Positions 49,374 through 59,139 of a stretch of DNA of 64,000 bases are shown in pieces. How positions within the stretch are numbered: position 1 is the stretch's first letter; each line of letters opens with the position of its first letter. The notes beneath the pieces are model-generated. The model saw only the letters and a program-made list of their open reading frames with translations, did not search any database and was not told the origin of the DNA. Made by a program: the position numbers and the translations under genes. Source of the DNA: Oligoflexales bacterium (GTDB lineage: Bacteria; Bdellovibrionota_B; Oligoflexia; Oligoflexales; JALZUQ01); NCBI GenBank assembly GCA_023301565.1, contig JALZUO010000028.1:17219-81218 (forward strand), in the 5' to 3' direction.

Positions 49374-52300
49374 CTATATCTCCAAAAAGTTATCAAAGCT
49401 AAAGTTGAGATAATAGTCATAGTTGTCTGATTCGAGGGCGCGGCCAGCACCAAGACCTAAGGAAAACTGTAGGCCTTTTGCTTCAAACTGCATATCAAGG
49501 CTGTGCCCGTGTGCCCATTCGAAACGGTTAAACGGAATATCCAGGGACTCTCCTGACCAGGCTCCGCCAAAGTTTACAAAGTTTGCTAGGTCGATTCTCT
49601 GGAGATAAAAGATGTATAACAGCTTATCCATATGTTTTACGATCGGAAACGAAAGGTTGAACTTTGTTCGAGCTTGGTTGTCACCGTATCTGGCGCTAAA
49701 CAAACCGCCAGGTGGGAGCTTTTCAAAGTAGTCTTTGGCTTCTAGGTGAAAGTTGTTGAAGCCTGACCCCTCGCCAGCCACAAAGGTTTTAAGTGGGCGA
49801 TAAAGTTGCCTCAACAAAAGCTGCTTGCTTCCTCTACTTCGAGAGTACTCCCAGCCGATATTCGTCGATACCCGGCCTAGTTTTGGCATGTAGATGGTCT
49901 GAGACAGGTTGAGGTTGTTGTAGACGAGTTCTTTATTAAGTTTATTAGGGCTAAAGGTAAACTGCCCAGCAGTTGAAAGGCTCCATCTGCCCATCCGAGC
50001 CAGGTGCGAGGTGCCAATGCCAAACTCGTGGTTTTTGCCGCTACGAAACCCAGCGTTTGTTTGCAGCTGTTCTTGGCTGTAAAACTTTCTGTCGTAAAAC
50101 CGGTAAGAAAGCGTAGTAGATATATTTAAGATAGGCTGCCAAGGCAGGCTTGCACTGATCCCTGCACTGGTGCTGTCAAAAAAAGACGCTATTAATTGCT
50201 GGGTGCCGTCTGCTTGCCTGCCAATAAAGGCCCCGTTGAAGGCAATGGTTTTGCGGGCATTGATAGACCACAGTGGCCAAAACCTTGTCGAACGAACCGT
50301 AAGGTCTACGTCTGGGAACTCGGAGGTGAGGCCCCAAAGAGCGCTTAGGCGCAACTCTTCGTTTTGACTAAAGTCCATAAGTGGCATCGAAAGTACCCCT
50401 ATACTGATTCCTTCGGGGTCGGCTCCAACCCAAGGGGAGGTAGCTCCGTGCTTTAGGCGGTATTTTGCTTTTCGTGTGGGTACGATGGATATCGATTCAG
50501 GGCGGCTAAGCTCTGCTTCTTTGCCTGTAAGTGCAGGGCTGTTTTGTACTTGCCAGAGGTCGGCGCCTTGAATTGCTGCAGCAAAGCTAGCGGGCTTTTT
50601 TTGGTTCATGGCAAAAAGTAGAGGAGAGCTATGCCGGCTAGTGGTGTCGCATTTTTTTAGTTTTTGGGATGCGCGTCTTTCCACCAGAAGACCCGAAGAG
50701 TATAGGTTGGAAATCTGCACGGCAAAGTTGTCGTTTCCTAGTGCGAAGACGCGCTGCGGAAGTTCGGCATACCAGATCTGCCCTAAGCAGTTACCTTTTA
50801 AATCATATTTTTGAAGTTGACGGTGGGACCTTCCGGCTGTAATCACCCAGAGGCTACCTTTGCTTGTGGCTACACTAATGGGTTTTTGGCTAAAGACCTT
50901 TGGGTGCTGCAGGACTCTTTTTCGTTTGAGCGTGAATGCTTTTATTTTGTAGTGGTCACCTTTTAGTGTCTGGTTGCGCTCTGAAAACCAGAGGTGGGTT
51001 GCGCCTTTTCGTTTTTTTGAAACCGAAGTGCCAAGGTAAGATATGGTTGCAGGAAGTCTTGTTTCGTTTGTACATGTGACGTTTTGATCGCTAAACTCAC
51101 CGCTTGTCCAGTTTTTGTCTTGCACAAAGCAAATCCTGCTGTTTTGGGTTTCGTGCTCTATCCAGACAAAGCCATCTGCATACTCGGATACATGCTGAAT
51201 TCGAGCTTCTCGGGTGATAGTTTTTTTGTACTTAACGTCCTGGCTGCCTTTGACCCAAAACTCGTAGGCAGCTTCTTTTCTGAACCGCTGTTTTATCCGT
51301 ACCTGTAATGGCACAAAGTCTTTGCGCGCAATAAATGTATGCGTAAGTGTTTTTTTGTTGCGAGACTTTCTTTTGATGGTGGGTTGTTGCGGGTTTAGCC
51401 ATCCGCCGCCACTATCTTTTGTAAGCTTAAAACGCCCAAGCCAGCTTTCTTTGCGGCTCATGGTTAGGTAGCCAAGCTTTGTATCAAAGCTTTGGTAGAC
51501 TTTTAGGTTTCCCAAGGGGGCTGCCTTCTTGCTTGCTACGGCAGGGATAAAGCGAAGCGGGGCTTTGCTGCTTTTTTCCCAGTGTTTTTTGGCGCGGGCC
51601 TTGTAGCTTTCAAACGCTTTTCTTGTGCTTTTATTCGTGTACTTTTTGCTGAGTGCATCCATGGGAGTATTGCCAACAATAGGAACAAGGGACCACATGA
51701 GGTGCCAGGGCATGGTGTACTTGCGGTATTTTCGGTGGATGTCGCCCAGGTTTGTTTCTTTGCTCTTTGCAAACCCCTGGCGCATAAGGTCATGCATAAA
51801 CATACCAGATAGCCCGTAGCCAACCTGGGTGTGGGTATGCCCGCTGTACAAACTGTGTAGACCATCAAAACTAGGCCAGTTTTTGCTCAAAGCAGCCATG
51901 CGTTCGGCCGAAGCCGCCAGGTCAGAGCCTTGGCTTTGTGAAAGTAGTTCTGCTAGGCCTTCGATCCACCAGTTAGCCATCCAAGGCAGATGTAAATAAA
52001 GGGCGCTTGCTGAGCCAGCATACTGGTAAAAACGATACATCTGGTCATGAGTGTATTCATGCCAGAATAGATCTCTATCACCTTGACCTAAGGTTTGGAG
52101 TTCAATGTTTCTAGTGACAAAGTTTGCAAACGAGGCATTTGATGAGGCTGCCGAGCTGACGACGGTAAGCCTTTTGTCCTTTTTGAGGTCAAACCATGCT
52201 TCCATAAACGGCCTTGCAGCCTCTAAAGAGTTTATGATCATGGCAGCTTCTTGCGGGGTTCTCCGGTCATGGTAGATCAAAAAATTATCTGAGCGGGTTT

Positions 52301-52430
52301 CGTCGTAGCGTAGTTTGTCTTGGTGCATTCCAAAACCTATAGGGAGCGCTTGGGCACCACTGCCTATACAAAGCAACAGTGGAAGTGCGATGTTGCGGAT
52401 CATATAAAAGGCGTTCTCACATAGTGTCAT
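49374..52430 (-). CDS. Secreted metallopeptidase-like protein with putative outer-membrane beta-barrel C-terminus
   Basis: WHEYTHDQMYRF...WWIEGLAELLSQS (HExxH plus downstream EGLAE); aromatic/alternating strands in the last ~350 aa. Confidence 0.6.
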   Translation of the reverse strand: MTLCENAFYMIRNIALPLLLCIGSGAQALPIGFGMHQDKLRYDETRSDNFLIYHDRRTPQEAAMIINSLEAARPFMEAWFDLKKDKRLTVVSSAASSNASFANFVTRNIELQTLGQGDRDLFWHEYTHDQMYRFYQYAGSASALYLHLPWMANWWIEGLAELLSQSQGSDLAASAERMAALSKNWPSFDGLHSLYSGHTHTQVGYGLSGMFMHDLMRQGFAKSKETNLGDIHRKYRKYTMPWHLMWSLVPIVGNTPMDALSKKYTNKSTRKAFESYKARAKKHWEKSSKAPLRFIPAVASKKAAPLGNLKVYQSFDTKLGYLTMSRKESWLGRFKLTKDSGGGWLNPQQPTIKRKSRNKKTLTHTFIARKDFVPLQVRIKQRFRKEAAYEFWVKGSQDVKYKKTITREARIQHVSEYADGFVWIEHETQNSRICFVQDKNWTSGEFSDQNVTCTNETRLPATISYLGTSVSKKRKGATHLWFSERNQTLKGDHYKIKAFTLKRKRVLQHPKVFSQKPISVATSKGSLWVITAGRSHRQLQKYDLKGNCLGQIWYAELPQRVFALGNDNFAVQISNLYSSGLLVERRASQKLKKCDTTSRHSSPLLFAMNQKKPASFAAAIQGADLWQVQNSPALTGKEAELSRPESISIVPTRKAKYRLKHGATSPWVGADPEGISIGVLSMPLMDFSQNEELRLSALWGLTSEFPDVDLTVRSTRFWPLWSINARKTIAFNGAFIGRQADGTQQLIASFFDSTSAGISASLPWQPILNISTTLSYRFYDRKFYSQEQLQTNAGFRSGKNHEFGIGTSHLARMGRWSLSTAGQFTFSPNKLNKELVYNNLNLSQTIYMPKLGRVSTNIGWEYSRSRGSKQLLLRQLYRPLKTFVAGEGSGFNNFHLEAKDYFEKLPPGGLFSARYGDNQARTKFNLSFPIVKHMDKLLYIFYLQRIDLANFVNFGGAWSGESLDIPFNRFEWAHGHSLDMQFEAKGLQFSLGLGAGRALESDNYDYYLNFSFDNFLEI

Positions 52431-52579
52431 AGCAAACCTTATTTTGGAGCTGATGGGTTATTTCAGGTTTATGCTACTGAAATTCATCCAGAATTGCTAA
52501 AATAAAAGACAAGTTTTTATTTTTTCACCATCTCTTTATTCGGTATACCTTGCCGTCTTTTTTCCGGGAGGATTGATAA

Positions 52580-53896
52580 ATGCCATTAGCGAAAGATAGC
52601 TTGAACGAGTCGCAACTCAAAGACTTTCAGGATCGGTTTGTGCCCCAAGCAGAAACTGTGAACGAGTACCTTGGAACCCTTACGGGGAGCGCTAAAGAAG
52701 CTTATCAGCTAACTAAATTGACCTTTCAAAACCTGCTTAGCGACTTTCACCGTACCAATGAGCAAGAAAGCGCCAAACTTGTATGCCTTGAAAGGGCAAC
52801 CGAAGCTTTTTTTAAAGCGAAACCAGAAAGCTCAGGAATACTTTCAAAGTTGAGCCCTAAGGAAAAGGTTTCCGTTGTATTGACCGAGTGTTTTGGTGTT
52901 TCTGTGCAAGAGATTGCAGAAATGCTTAGTTGCGAGCTAGTGACTTCTCGGGCTTTATTAGCTTCTGGGCGTAAGTCACTTATGAGCGGTAGTTTGAAGC
53001 ATGGCAGTGAAAAGGAAAAAAGCCTAGTTATAGGTTATATGAGTGATTATCTGGGCGAGGAAATTCCAGATAAAAAGCTTTTGAACTTCAAAAAAGCGTT
53101 GAGTGTTGTCGAAGGAGAAAAGCCTTCTTCTGAGGACTTAGAAGATTCGCCTGTCGTTCAGGCATTTATAAAAATGCGTTATGAGCTCGATGCAGTGCGT
53201 GCAAAATTTGCCTTAGATCTGGATCAAATTGAAAGCATTCAAATTTTAGCTGAAGAGCCCAAATCAATCCTTGCCCGAGAGCATAAGGCTCTAGAAATAC
53301 TTGGTGTAGCAGAGTCGAAACAGCTTTTGCTGCGCTGGCTTCTTGCTATTATTATTCTTGTCGGAGTTGGCTGCGTTCTTCTGTTAGGGCAATCAAGGAT
53401 TGAGCAAAGTACAAAAGATTTTGACCCGCTTTTGTATCTAGGTAACGAAACCGAAGCGTTTGAGTATGACTACCGAAACCGCTTGGACTTTCCTGTGCGA
53501 GGAATTGAAGAAGTTTACAACTTTTTAAAGACAAGAAAACAAGTACTAGGTCACAACCCTGTTGTACTAAGTCCTCCGATCGCTGGTGTGAACGTGCTAG
53601 GGGCATCAGTGCTTGATTATGACCCGCGTAAAGTTTCGGCCGTGCTCTATCTGGACGAGCGATCTCTTGACCTTGCAGATTCTGGCCCCGAAGTGGTCGC
53701 ACTTTATTGCTATGACGGTAATTTCAAAAGTCTGGAAAAAGCCCCCCAAACCAATAAAAACGGTCAAACCTTTCAGAGCTATACCAGTAAAAGATTTAAT
53801 ATGGTTGCTTTTGAAAATGGTGAAGAAACTATTTGCATGCTTATGGGCCGGATGTCCGGTGCTGATTTGCTGAAGATGGCAAGCCAGCGCTACTAG
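52580..53896 (+). CDS. Sigma-70 region-4-like protein fused to a transmembrane segment and extracytoplasmic domain
   Basis: LSPKEKVSVVLTECFGVSVQEIAEMLSCELVTSRALLASGRKSLM resembles sigma region 4; LLLRWLLAIIILVGVGCVLLLG TM. Confidence 0.55.
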   Translation: MPLAKDSLNESQLKDFQDRFVPQAETVNEYLGTLTGSAKEAYQLTKLTFQNLLSDFHRTNEQESAKLVCLERATEAFFKAKPESSGILSKLSPKEKVSVVLTECFGVSVQEIAEMLSCELVTSRALLASGRKSLMSGSLKHGSEKEKSLVIGYMSDYLGEEIPDKKLLNFKKALSVVEGEKPSSEDLEDSPVVQAFIKMRYELDAVRAKFALDLDQIESIQILAEEPKSILAREHKALEILGVAESKQLLLRWLLAIIILVGVGCVLLLGQSRIEQSTKDFDPLLYLGNETEAFEYDYRNRLDFPVRGIEEVYNFLKTRKQVLGHNPVVLSPPIAGVNVLGASVLDYDPRKVSAVLYLDERSLDLADSGPEVVALYCYDGNFKSLEKAPQTNKNGQTFQSYTSKRFNMVAFENGEETICMLMGRMSGADLLKMASQRY

Positions 53897-54005
53897 CCTT
53901 GATGCGTGGGTGAGTGGCTCAAATGTTTAGGCGGCGGCACTGCTGAGTTTTACCTTCTTCCAGTAGGGGCGCTTCTAAGAAAGCTTTCCGCTATTTATCC
54001 TTTGG

Positions 54006-54950
54006 TTAAGGCGTCGAGATATAGTCACTCATCAAGTCTTTCTCTGTAAGGTTGGCCGAGTAGAACTCAAACCCACGTAGCTTACTTTCGTAAATGACCT
54101 GTAGCTTTTGATTGCCAGAAGGGTTGGTCGTTGGCACACGTAGTACCACGGATTTGTAGCTAGAAGTATGCTCAGGTGCCAGGTTTTGTGATTCAAACCT
54201 TAAAATTGCTGGGGAGTTCTTTACCGTTAGGTCCTGGGTTGAGAGCTTTAAAGCAATAGGGGTAGTGTCCCCGATCTTTTTGACCCAAGCTTGCCCCAAA
54301 AACCTTGAGTAAGACAATACTTCCACCGAACCGTTCGTGTTAGTCCCTGTGATTTGCAGCCTTGGGAAAAAGTGTTGACGTTGACTATTGTTGTTTGCGG
54401 CACCTGCAAAGTTTGCGTCCCTATGTGTAGATTGGGCGTATGCTCCATCAGCAGCTAGAAACCCAGAATAGTAGGCGACGGGCTTGGTAGATGCCCACTC
54501 ATTTAATTTCATATAGCGAACAAGGCTAGAACGCCCTGTTCCATTAGCTACCTCTAGCGTCCAGTGGTTTGCCTCAAAGGTAGGCCCACTATTTTGCTGG
54601 CTATAGGTTTGGTATAGGTTGCTTCTATATTTTAGGCTGTCCGAGCCAATTCCATGAAAATTCAAGGTGATTCTATGATTAAGCAGAACTCCATTTTGCT
54701 TACGACCCTCGATATCTCTAGGTTTATCTAAGGTTTCTAGGTCGATGACATGCTTGCCATTTCTGTAACCCATAAAGGTGACTTTGACTTTATTCTCTTG
54801 TTTTATAAATGTGCGAACAGAGGCTTTAGCCAGATTGCTCAAGGTGAATTGGCCCGAACCTTGTACTTCTTTGACAGACGAATACGTAGACGTCTTGCAA
54901 GAAATTGGGATCATTGCCGTCAACATAAGTAGTAGAATGAATTTGATCAT
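54006..54950 (-). CDS. Putative lipoprotein of unknown function
   Basis: MIKFILLLMLTAMIPISCKTS lipobox. Confidence 0.6.
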   Translation of the reverse strand: MIKFILLLMLTAMIPISCKTSTYSSVKEVQGSGQFTLSNLAKASVRTFIKQENKVKVTFMGYRNGKHVIDLETLDKPRDIEGRKQNGVLLNHRITLNFHGIGSDSLKYRSNLYQTYSQQNSGPTFEANHWTLEVANGTGRSSLVRYMKLNEWASTKPVAYYSGFLAADGAYAQSTHRDANFAGAANNNSQRQHFFPRLQITGTNTNGSVEVLSYSRFLGQAWVKKIGDTTPIALKLSTQDLTVKNSPAILRFESQNLAPEHTSSYKSVVLRVPTTNPSGNQKLQVIYESKLRGFEFYSANLTEKDLMSDYISTP

Positions 54951-55291
54951 TATTTTTTTCCCTAAATTTTATTCTTTACCTTGTAAGAAGATTATAGCCT
55001 ACTTCGGCTGAAGTAAGAGGCTTTGGTGTCAAAAAATCGGTTAGCTGACAACTTTTTAGTTACTTCGCTTAGTTTGACGATACCAAACAAAAACCATTTT
55101 CCTTCTTAAAATCACCATAATAACAGACCCTTGGAGTTATTTTGCTAATCCCTTGACAAGGTGGCCTATTCGGGCATCACCCTTGCAAACTTGTGTACAG
55201 AGGCGATACCAGCCTTTGCTCATTGAAGCAGTGTGTGGAAGTTGAAATTAGTTGTTGTTCAAGTGTGGACGAAGAAATGGAGATCAAGAAT

Positions 55292-56092
55292 ATGAAAAAG
55301 ACATCAACCCTTATGATGGTGGCAATCTGTGCCGCAGCTATGTTGCAAGTAAGTTGTAAATCATCTGTTAAAACATCGGCAAAAAAAGATGCGGATCCTC
55401 AGTTAGTAGCGGGAAACGGTGTTTTTACACCAGATTCTGATATTTCTATTAATCCTCAAATTGATACTAGTGCTAACTTAGGTGGAGACCTTTTAGCTAG
55501 TGATTCTAACGGTGCATATGGACAAGCTATCCCAGCTCAATGCTTAACTTACCTTAACCAACAAAGAGATGTATACCCAACTACATTGATTGCTTCTAAC
55601 TTGGGTACTTTCGAAAACAGCATTCAGTTTCAAAGTGAGCTAGCATACTGCCAGCAGTACCTAGGTAACTATATGCAAGGTCCAGTCTGGAATGGTTACA
55701 ACCGTGATGTTCAAAATGGATATTCAGATATAACTCCAATCGGTGTTGGCGGTGTAGTTGGATCAGGTTACGCTCGGCCAATCGGCGGATGCTCAAGCGG
55801 AAATTGCGGCGTTCATAGCGGTTCGGTATACGGCGGCGGATGCTCAAGCGGAAATTGCGGCGTTCAAAGCGGTTCAGTATATGGCGGCGGATGTTCAAAC
55901 GGAACCTGCGGCGTTCAAAGCGGCTCAGTATACGGCGGTCACTCTTCTTGTGGTAGCAACGCATACGGCGTAAGTGGATGTTCAAATTATTATCAGCCGG
56001 GTATCGTTGGAGCTGCTGTTATCGGTGCACGTAACACTCTTCGCGCTACGGGCAACCTACTTTTCGGTGGATGCGGTACTCGCTGCTACTAA
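55292..56092 (+). CDS. Putative lipoprotein with Gly/Ser/Cys-rich tandem repeats
   Basis: MKKTSTLMMVAICAAAMLQVSCKSS lipobox; three GGCSSGNCGVxSGSVYGG-type repeats. Confidence 0.65.
   Translation: MKKTSTLMMVAICAAAMLQVSCKSSVKTSAKKDADPQLVAGNGVFTPDSDISINPQIDTSANLGGDLLASDSNGAYGQAIPAQCLTYLNQQRDVYPTTLIASNLGTFENSIQFQSELAYCQQYLGNYMQGPVWNGYNRDVQNGYSDITPIGVGGVVGSGYARPIGGCSSGNCGVHSGSVYGGGCSSGNCGVQSGSVYGGGCSNGTCGVQSGSVYGGHSSCGSNAYGVSGCSNYYQPGIVGAAVIGARNTLRATGNLLFGGCGTRCY
55790..55942 (+). repeat. Three 51-bp in-frame tandem repeats
   Basis: Units begin TGC/TGC/TGT at 55790, 55841 and 55892; encode CSSGNCGVHSGSVYGGG, CSSGNCGVQSGSVYGGG, CSNGTCGVQSGSVYGGH. Confidence 0.85.
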
Positions 56093-56232
56093 GAAACACT
56101 TAGAGCCCTTTAAAAGTATTCTAAAAACATATTATCCCTACCCTCAAAACGGTAGGGATTTTTTTGTTGAGATATTTTACGGTAGCTGCAATATAGGTGG
56201 TCCCGTTAGGATTTAAGTGAGTCTATATCCGT

Positions 56233-56643
56233 ATGAATACCATTGAATCATCTTCGCCGCACGTACAAATTTGTTTGCCGGTTCAAAAGCTCGAGCCTTT
56301 TCCGACCTTGTATTGGTTAAGTGATCCAAAGTGGGACAAGAAAATTGCTACCCTTGAGGCTGGCGGCGCCGTAAAAAAAATGCGAGCTTGGATTACAGAG
56401 GACGAAAGCAGAGCTTCTGAGTATAAAAAACTTCAGGTTTTGTACCGGGATCAAAGAAGGTCTTTTATCAAGCTAGATGAGATGAAAAAGCTTCCTATAG
56501 GTGGAAGAAAAAGAATTTGGGAAACCGGTATCGGAGGCATGGAAGATTGGTCTTTAGTCCGCTGCCTTCATATGCAGTATGCTTTTCACTTGATACACCC
56601 AAACTTTGTAGGCAAAAAAATAGAAGAATGGCTGAGCTCTTAA
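56233..56643 (+). CDS. DUF501-like protein
   Basis: PTLYWLSDP...ATLEAGGAVKKM...ETGIGGMEDWSLVRCLHMQYAFHL resembles the DUF501 pattern (GIGG..VKCLHAH). Confidence 0.6.
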   Translation: MNTIESSSPHVQICLPVQKLEPFPTLYWLSDPKWDKKIATLEAGGAVKKMRAWITEDESRASEYKKLQVLYRDQRRSFIKLDEMKKLPIGGRKRIWETGIGGMEDWSLVRCLHMQYAFHLIHPNFVGKKIEEWLSS

Positions 56644-56657
56644 GCTCAAATTCTTCT

Positions 56658-57755
56658 TCAAGCAAATGGAAACTTTTCTGGGTAGTTAGCTTCACGGACC
56701 TTGTCCTTGCCTAGAGCGGCTTTTACCTCAGCATGTTCGCTCTGAAGGGTGGTTCCTAGGATTCCTGGGTCGTCGCTGCATATTAGGTAGGGAATACCTT
56801 TGCTCTGGAATTCTGCAGCGCAAGGCTTATCTATTCCGGCAATAAGACTGTTTGATGTGGGGCAGCTTTCTACGAGAACCTTTTTGCTTTTAACCTTTTC
56901 TTCCACCTTAGCTTGCAGCTCTTTGTCTTCGGGAGAGCCTGGGTTTCGCACAAGCGAGCAGCCGTGGCCAATCCTAGTAGCTCCAACGTCTATGGTTGCA
57001 TGTATTCTTTGCAAAGAGTCTTTTAAACTTATGGTTTCTATGGTTTCACCGACGTGCATTAGCAGAGGGATCTTGCGAGGGTGCGAGCTAAACCTTCTGG
57101 TAGCTGTAAGCATTTGTTTTTTTGCTGACGGCTGATACCGCTCTTCAAACATACAAAAATCAACACCTGCAAACACAGAAAGCGCTGATGGGGTTGCAGC
57201 AAAGTAATGATCTAAACAGTCAAAGGCTCGTATATAGGCTTCTTGCTCATGGGGCATGCTTACGACTAGGGAGCAAGAAAACTCTGGAGCATGATCCAGG
57301 TTGATTTTTTTAGCAGTTAAAAAAACCTGCTCCCAACCTTTTTGACTGAAGTCTAAAAAAACCCTGTATTCTCTGTGAGATACTTTTTCACGTATTTGAG
57401 CTTGGAAGCATTCTTTCAGTACTTTGTCTTGCCATACAGAAAGAGGGAACAGTGCAATAAGCAGGTTAAACCTAGCCTGAAAAGCGGAGAATTTTGCCGG
57501 CCCACGGTGCATAAGAGTGTCCGTTATTTGTTGCTCGTCAAGCTTGCTGCTGTTTATGTCTTCTAGGTTCACGGAAGGAAGCCGGGAAAACTCGGCCAGG
57601 TAGCGCGACTCAAACCAGCTCCACCTTGTTTGGGAAGGATCCCACGGGGCAGCAGCTTTGGCCGACGCTAAGACTTTGGCCGGGTCTTGCAGGCAAAGAC
57701 TTTGGGCCATTTTGGGGCTCAGGCATCCATATAGATGAGAGTGAAAGTCTTGCAT
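56658..57755 (-). CDS. Adenosine deaminase-family amidohydrolase
   Basis: DFHSHLYGCLSP, LLMHVGETIE, TRIGHGCSLV, VESCPTSNSLIAGI, LICSDDPGILG. Confidence 0.85.
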   Translation of the reverse strand: MQDFHSHLYGCLSPKMAQSLCLQDPAKVLASAKAAAPWDPSQTRWSWFESRYLAEFSRLPSVNLEDINSSKLDEQQITDTLMHRGPAKFSAFQARFNLLIALFPLSVWQDKVLKECFQAQIREKVSHREYRVFLDFSQKGWEQVFLTAKKINLDHAPEFSCSLVVSMPHEQEAYIRAFDCLDHYFAATPSALSVFAGVDFCMFEERYQPSAKKQMLTATRRFSSHPRKIPLLMHVGETIETISLKDSLQRIHATIDVGATRIGHGCSLVRNPGSPEDKELQAKVEEKVKSKKVLVESCPTSNSLIAGIDKPCAAEFQSKGIPYLICSDDPGILGTTLQSEHAEVKAALGKDKVREANYPEKFPFA

Positions 57756-57759
57756 AGTC

Positions 57760-59139
57760 CTAGCTCCGCATGCCTAAGACAGTTTCAAGCTCTTCTTTGG
57801 AATAGCGAAAAAACAGGGTTTCAGCTTTTTGAATGATCCATTTACCTGGGGCAAGGTCTTTTGTTTTTTTTAGGTTCCGTTTTTGAGTCTTGTGGACTTC
57901 GCCAGCGAGGTCTTTTTTAAAACTCGAAAAATTCAATGCCAAAATAGCCGCTGTCCGGATGTGTTCGTCTGTGACGATTACATTTTTTTTGGTTTTGACT
58001 ATTGCAACGTGTGATCCTTGTCCTCCTGCAGCATGAAGCCAAAGGGTAGCGGCTGAAAGAGACTTTGTCAGAAGATCGTTCTCTTTAGCCCCTCGGCCCA
58101 TGCGGACTTTTACCCCCTCATCTAGAGTGTATTCTGCATAGTCTTTCTTTTTTGGTTTTGCAGACTCAAGGTCACTTTGTGTGAACGCTTTTAACCGAAA
58201 CCTTCGCCCGAGGTCCTCAAGGGCATGGTCGTCCCAGTATTCCGTGGCAAGGCTTTCAATGGTGTCTTCGACTTTTTTAAGCTCTTTTTGAGATTTCTGC
58301 AGGTATGCTTGAGCCTTTTTTTCTTTGGATACCAGCTTTTTTCTGGTTTCATGCAAAAAGGTCAACTGTTTTCCTTGTGGGCTTTCTTCTATGCCTTTTT
58401 TGACTAAAAGCTTTTCAATTTTGATATTCTCAATTGGAAATTCAATGTTTTGAAGTTCTGACTCAAGCAGCTCAAGCAGCTCTACTTCAGCAGGGTTTAG
58501 TGCGTTTTTTTTGATGGAGCCTGATACGGTTTTGCGTTTGCGTTGCATCTGCTTGCGGCGAAACTTTTGCAGCTCACTTTGTTTTTCAAGGCCAGTCTCG
58601 ACCTCCTGGCTGGAATCTGCGCCTCCCTGTCTTGCACTGTCTTTGGGCGTGGGTTCGGCGGCAGAGAAAACACCTGAAGATTGGCAGAGTCTATCCAAAA
58701 CACTATTTTCAGACAGCTGATCAGGGCTCGTTTCCGTAGTTTTTTTCTTAGTGTAGATCTTGTCGGGTTTTAGTCGGAAAAAGCTTTGTGCTTCTATGAT
58801 GCAGTCTAGAGTCGGTGCCCCTGCTTCATCCAGACTAATCGTGATCAGTGCGTCTTTTCGCTGCAAGACTAAGCTAACAATCCATTCGTTTTGTTTTTTT
58901 CTTACATCTTTTATATAGCCACTAGCGGCGTTTTTTCGCAAAATCGAAAACAAACTACCTTGCGCATAGTTGAGGTTTGGTTTTTTAGTGTGGAGAGAAA
59001 TCCCATAATTTTTTCGTCTACACGATGCTTCAAAAAAACCTTTTTTCCAGTCAGTGCTACCGTCTTCTTGGATTCTAGCGGCCCATACAATTGATTGAGA
59101 TCCAAACCATACTTTTTGCAGTTTAATCTTATGCATCAC
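57760..59139 (-). CDS. NFACT/RqcH-like protein (NFACT-R domain)
   Basis: ARGAKENDLLTKSLSAATLWLHAAGGQGSHVAI, DEHIRTAAILALNFSSFK, DLAPGKWIIQKAETLFF typical of NFACT-R. Confidence 0.72.
   Translation of the reverse strand: MMHKIKLQKVWFGSQSIVWAARIQEDGSTDWKKGFFEASCRRKNYGISLHTKKPNLNYAQGSLFSILRKNAASGYIKDVRKKQNEWIVSLVLQRKDALITISLDEAGAPTLDCIIEAQSFFRLKPDKIYTKKKTTETSPDQLSENSVLDRLCQSSGVFSAAEPTPKDSARQGGADSSQEVETGLEKQSELQKFRRKQMQRKRKTVSGSIKKNALNPAEVELLELLESELQNIEFPIENIKIEKLLVKKGIEESPQGKQLTFLHETRKKLVSKEKKAQAYLQKSQKELKKVEDTIESLATEYWDDHALEDLGRRFRLKAFTQSDLESAKPKKKDYAEYTLDEGVKVRMGRGAKENDLLTKSLSAATLWLHAAGGQGSHVAIVKTKKNVIVTDEHIRTAAILALNFSSFKKDLAGEVHKTQKRNLKKTKDLAPGKWIIQKAETLFFRYSKEELETVLGMRS

Noticed and set aside
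55790-55942. Possible CRISPR-like array
   Set aside because: Only three contiguous 51-bp units, in-frame with a lipoprotein, no spacers and no cas genes.
55596-55985. 129-aa Arg-rich minus-strand ORF
   Set aside because: Antisense to the tandem-repeat lipoprotein; its repetitive Arg-rich composition is a by-product of the 51-bp repeat.
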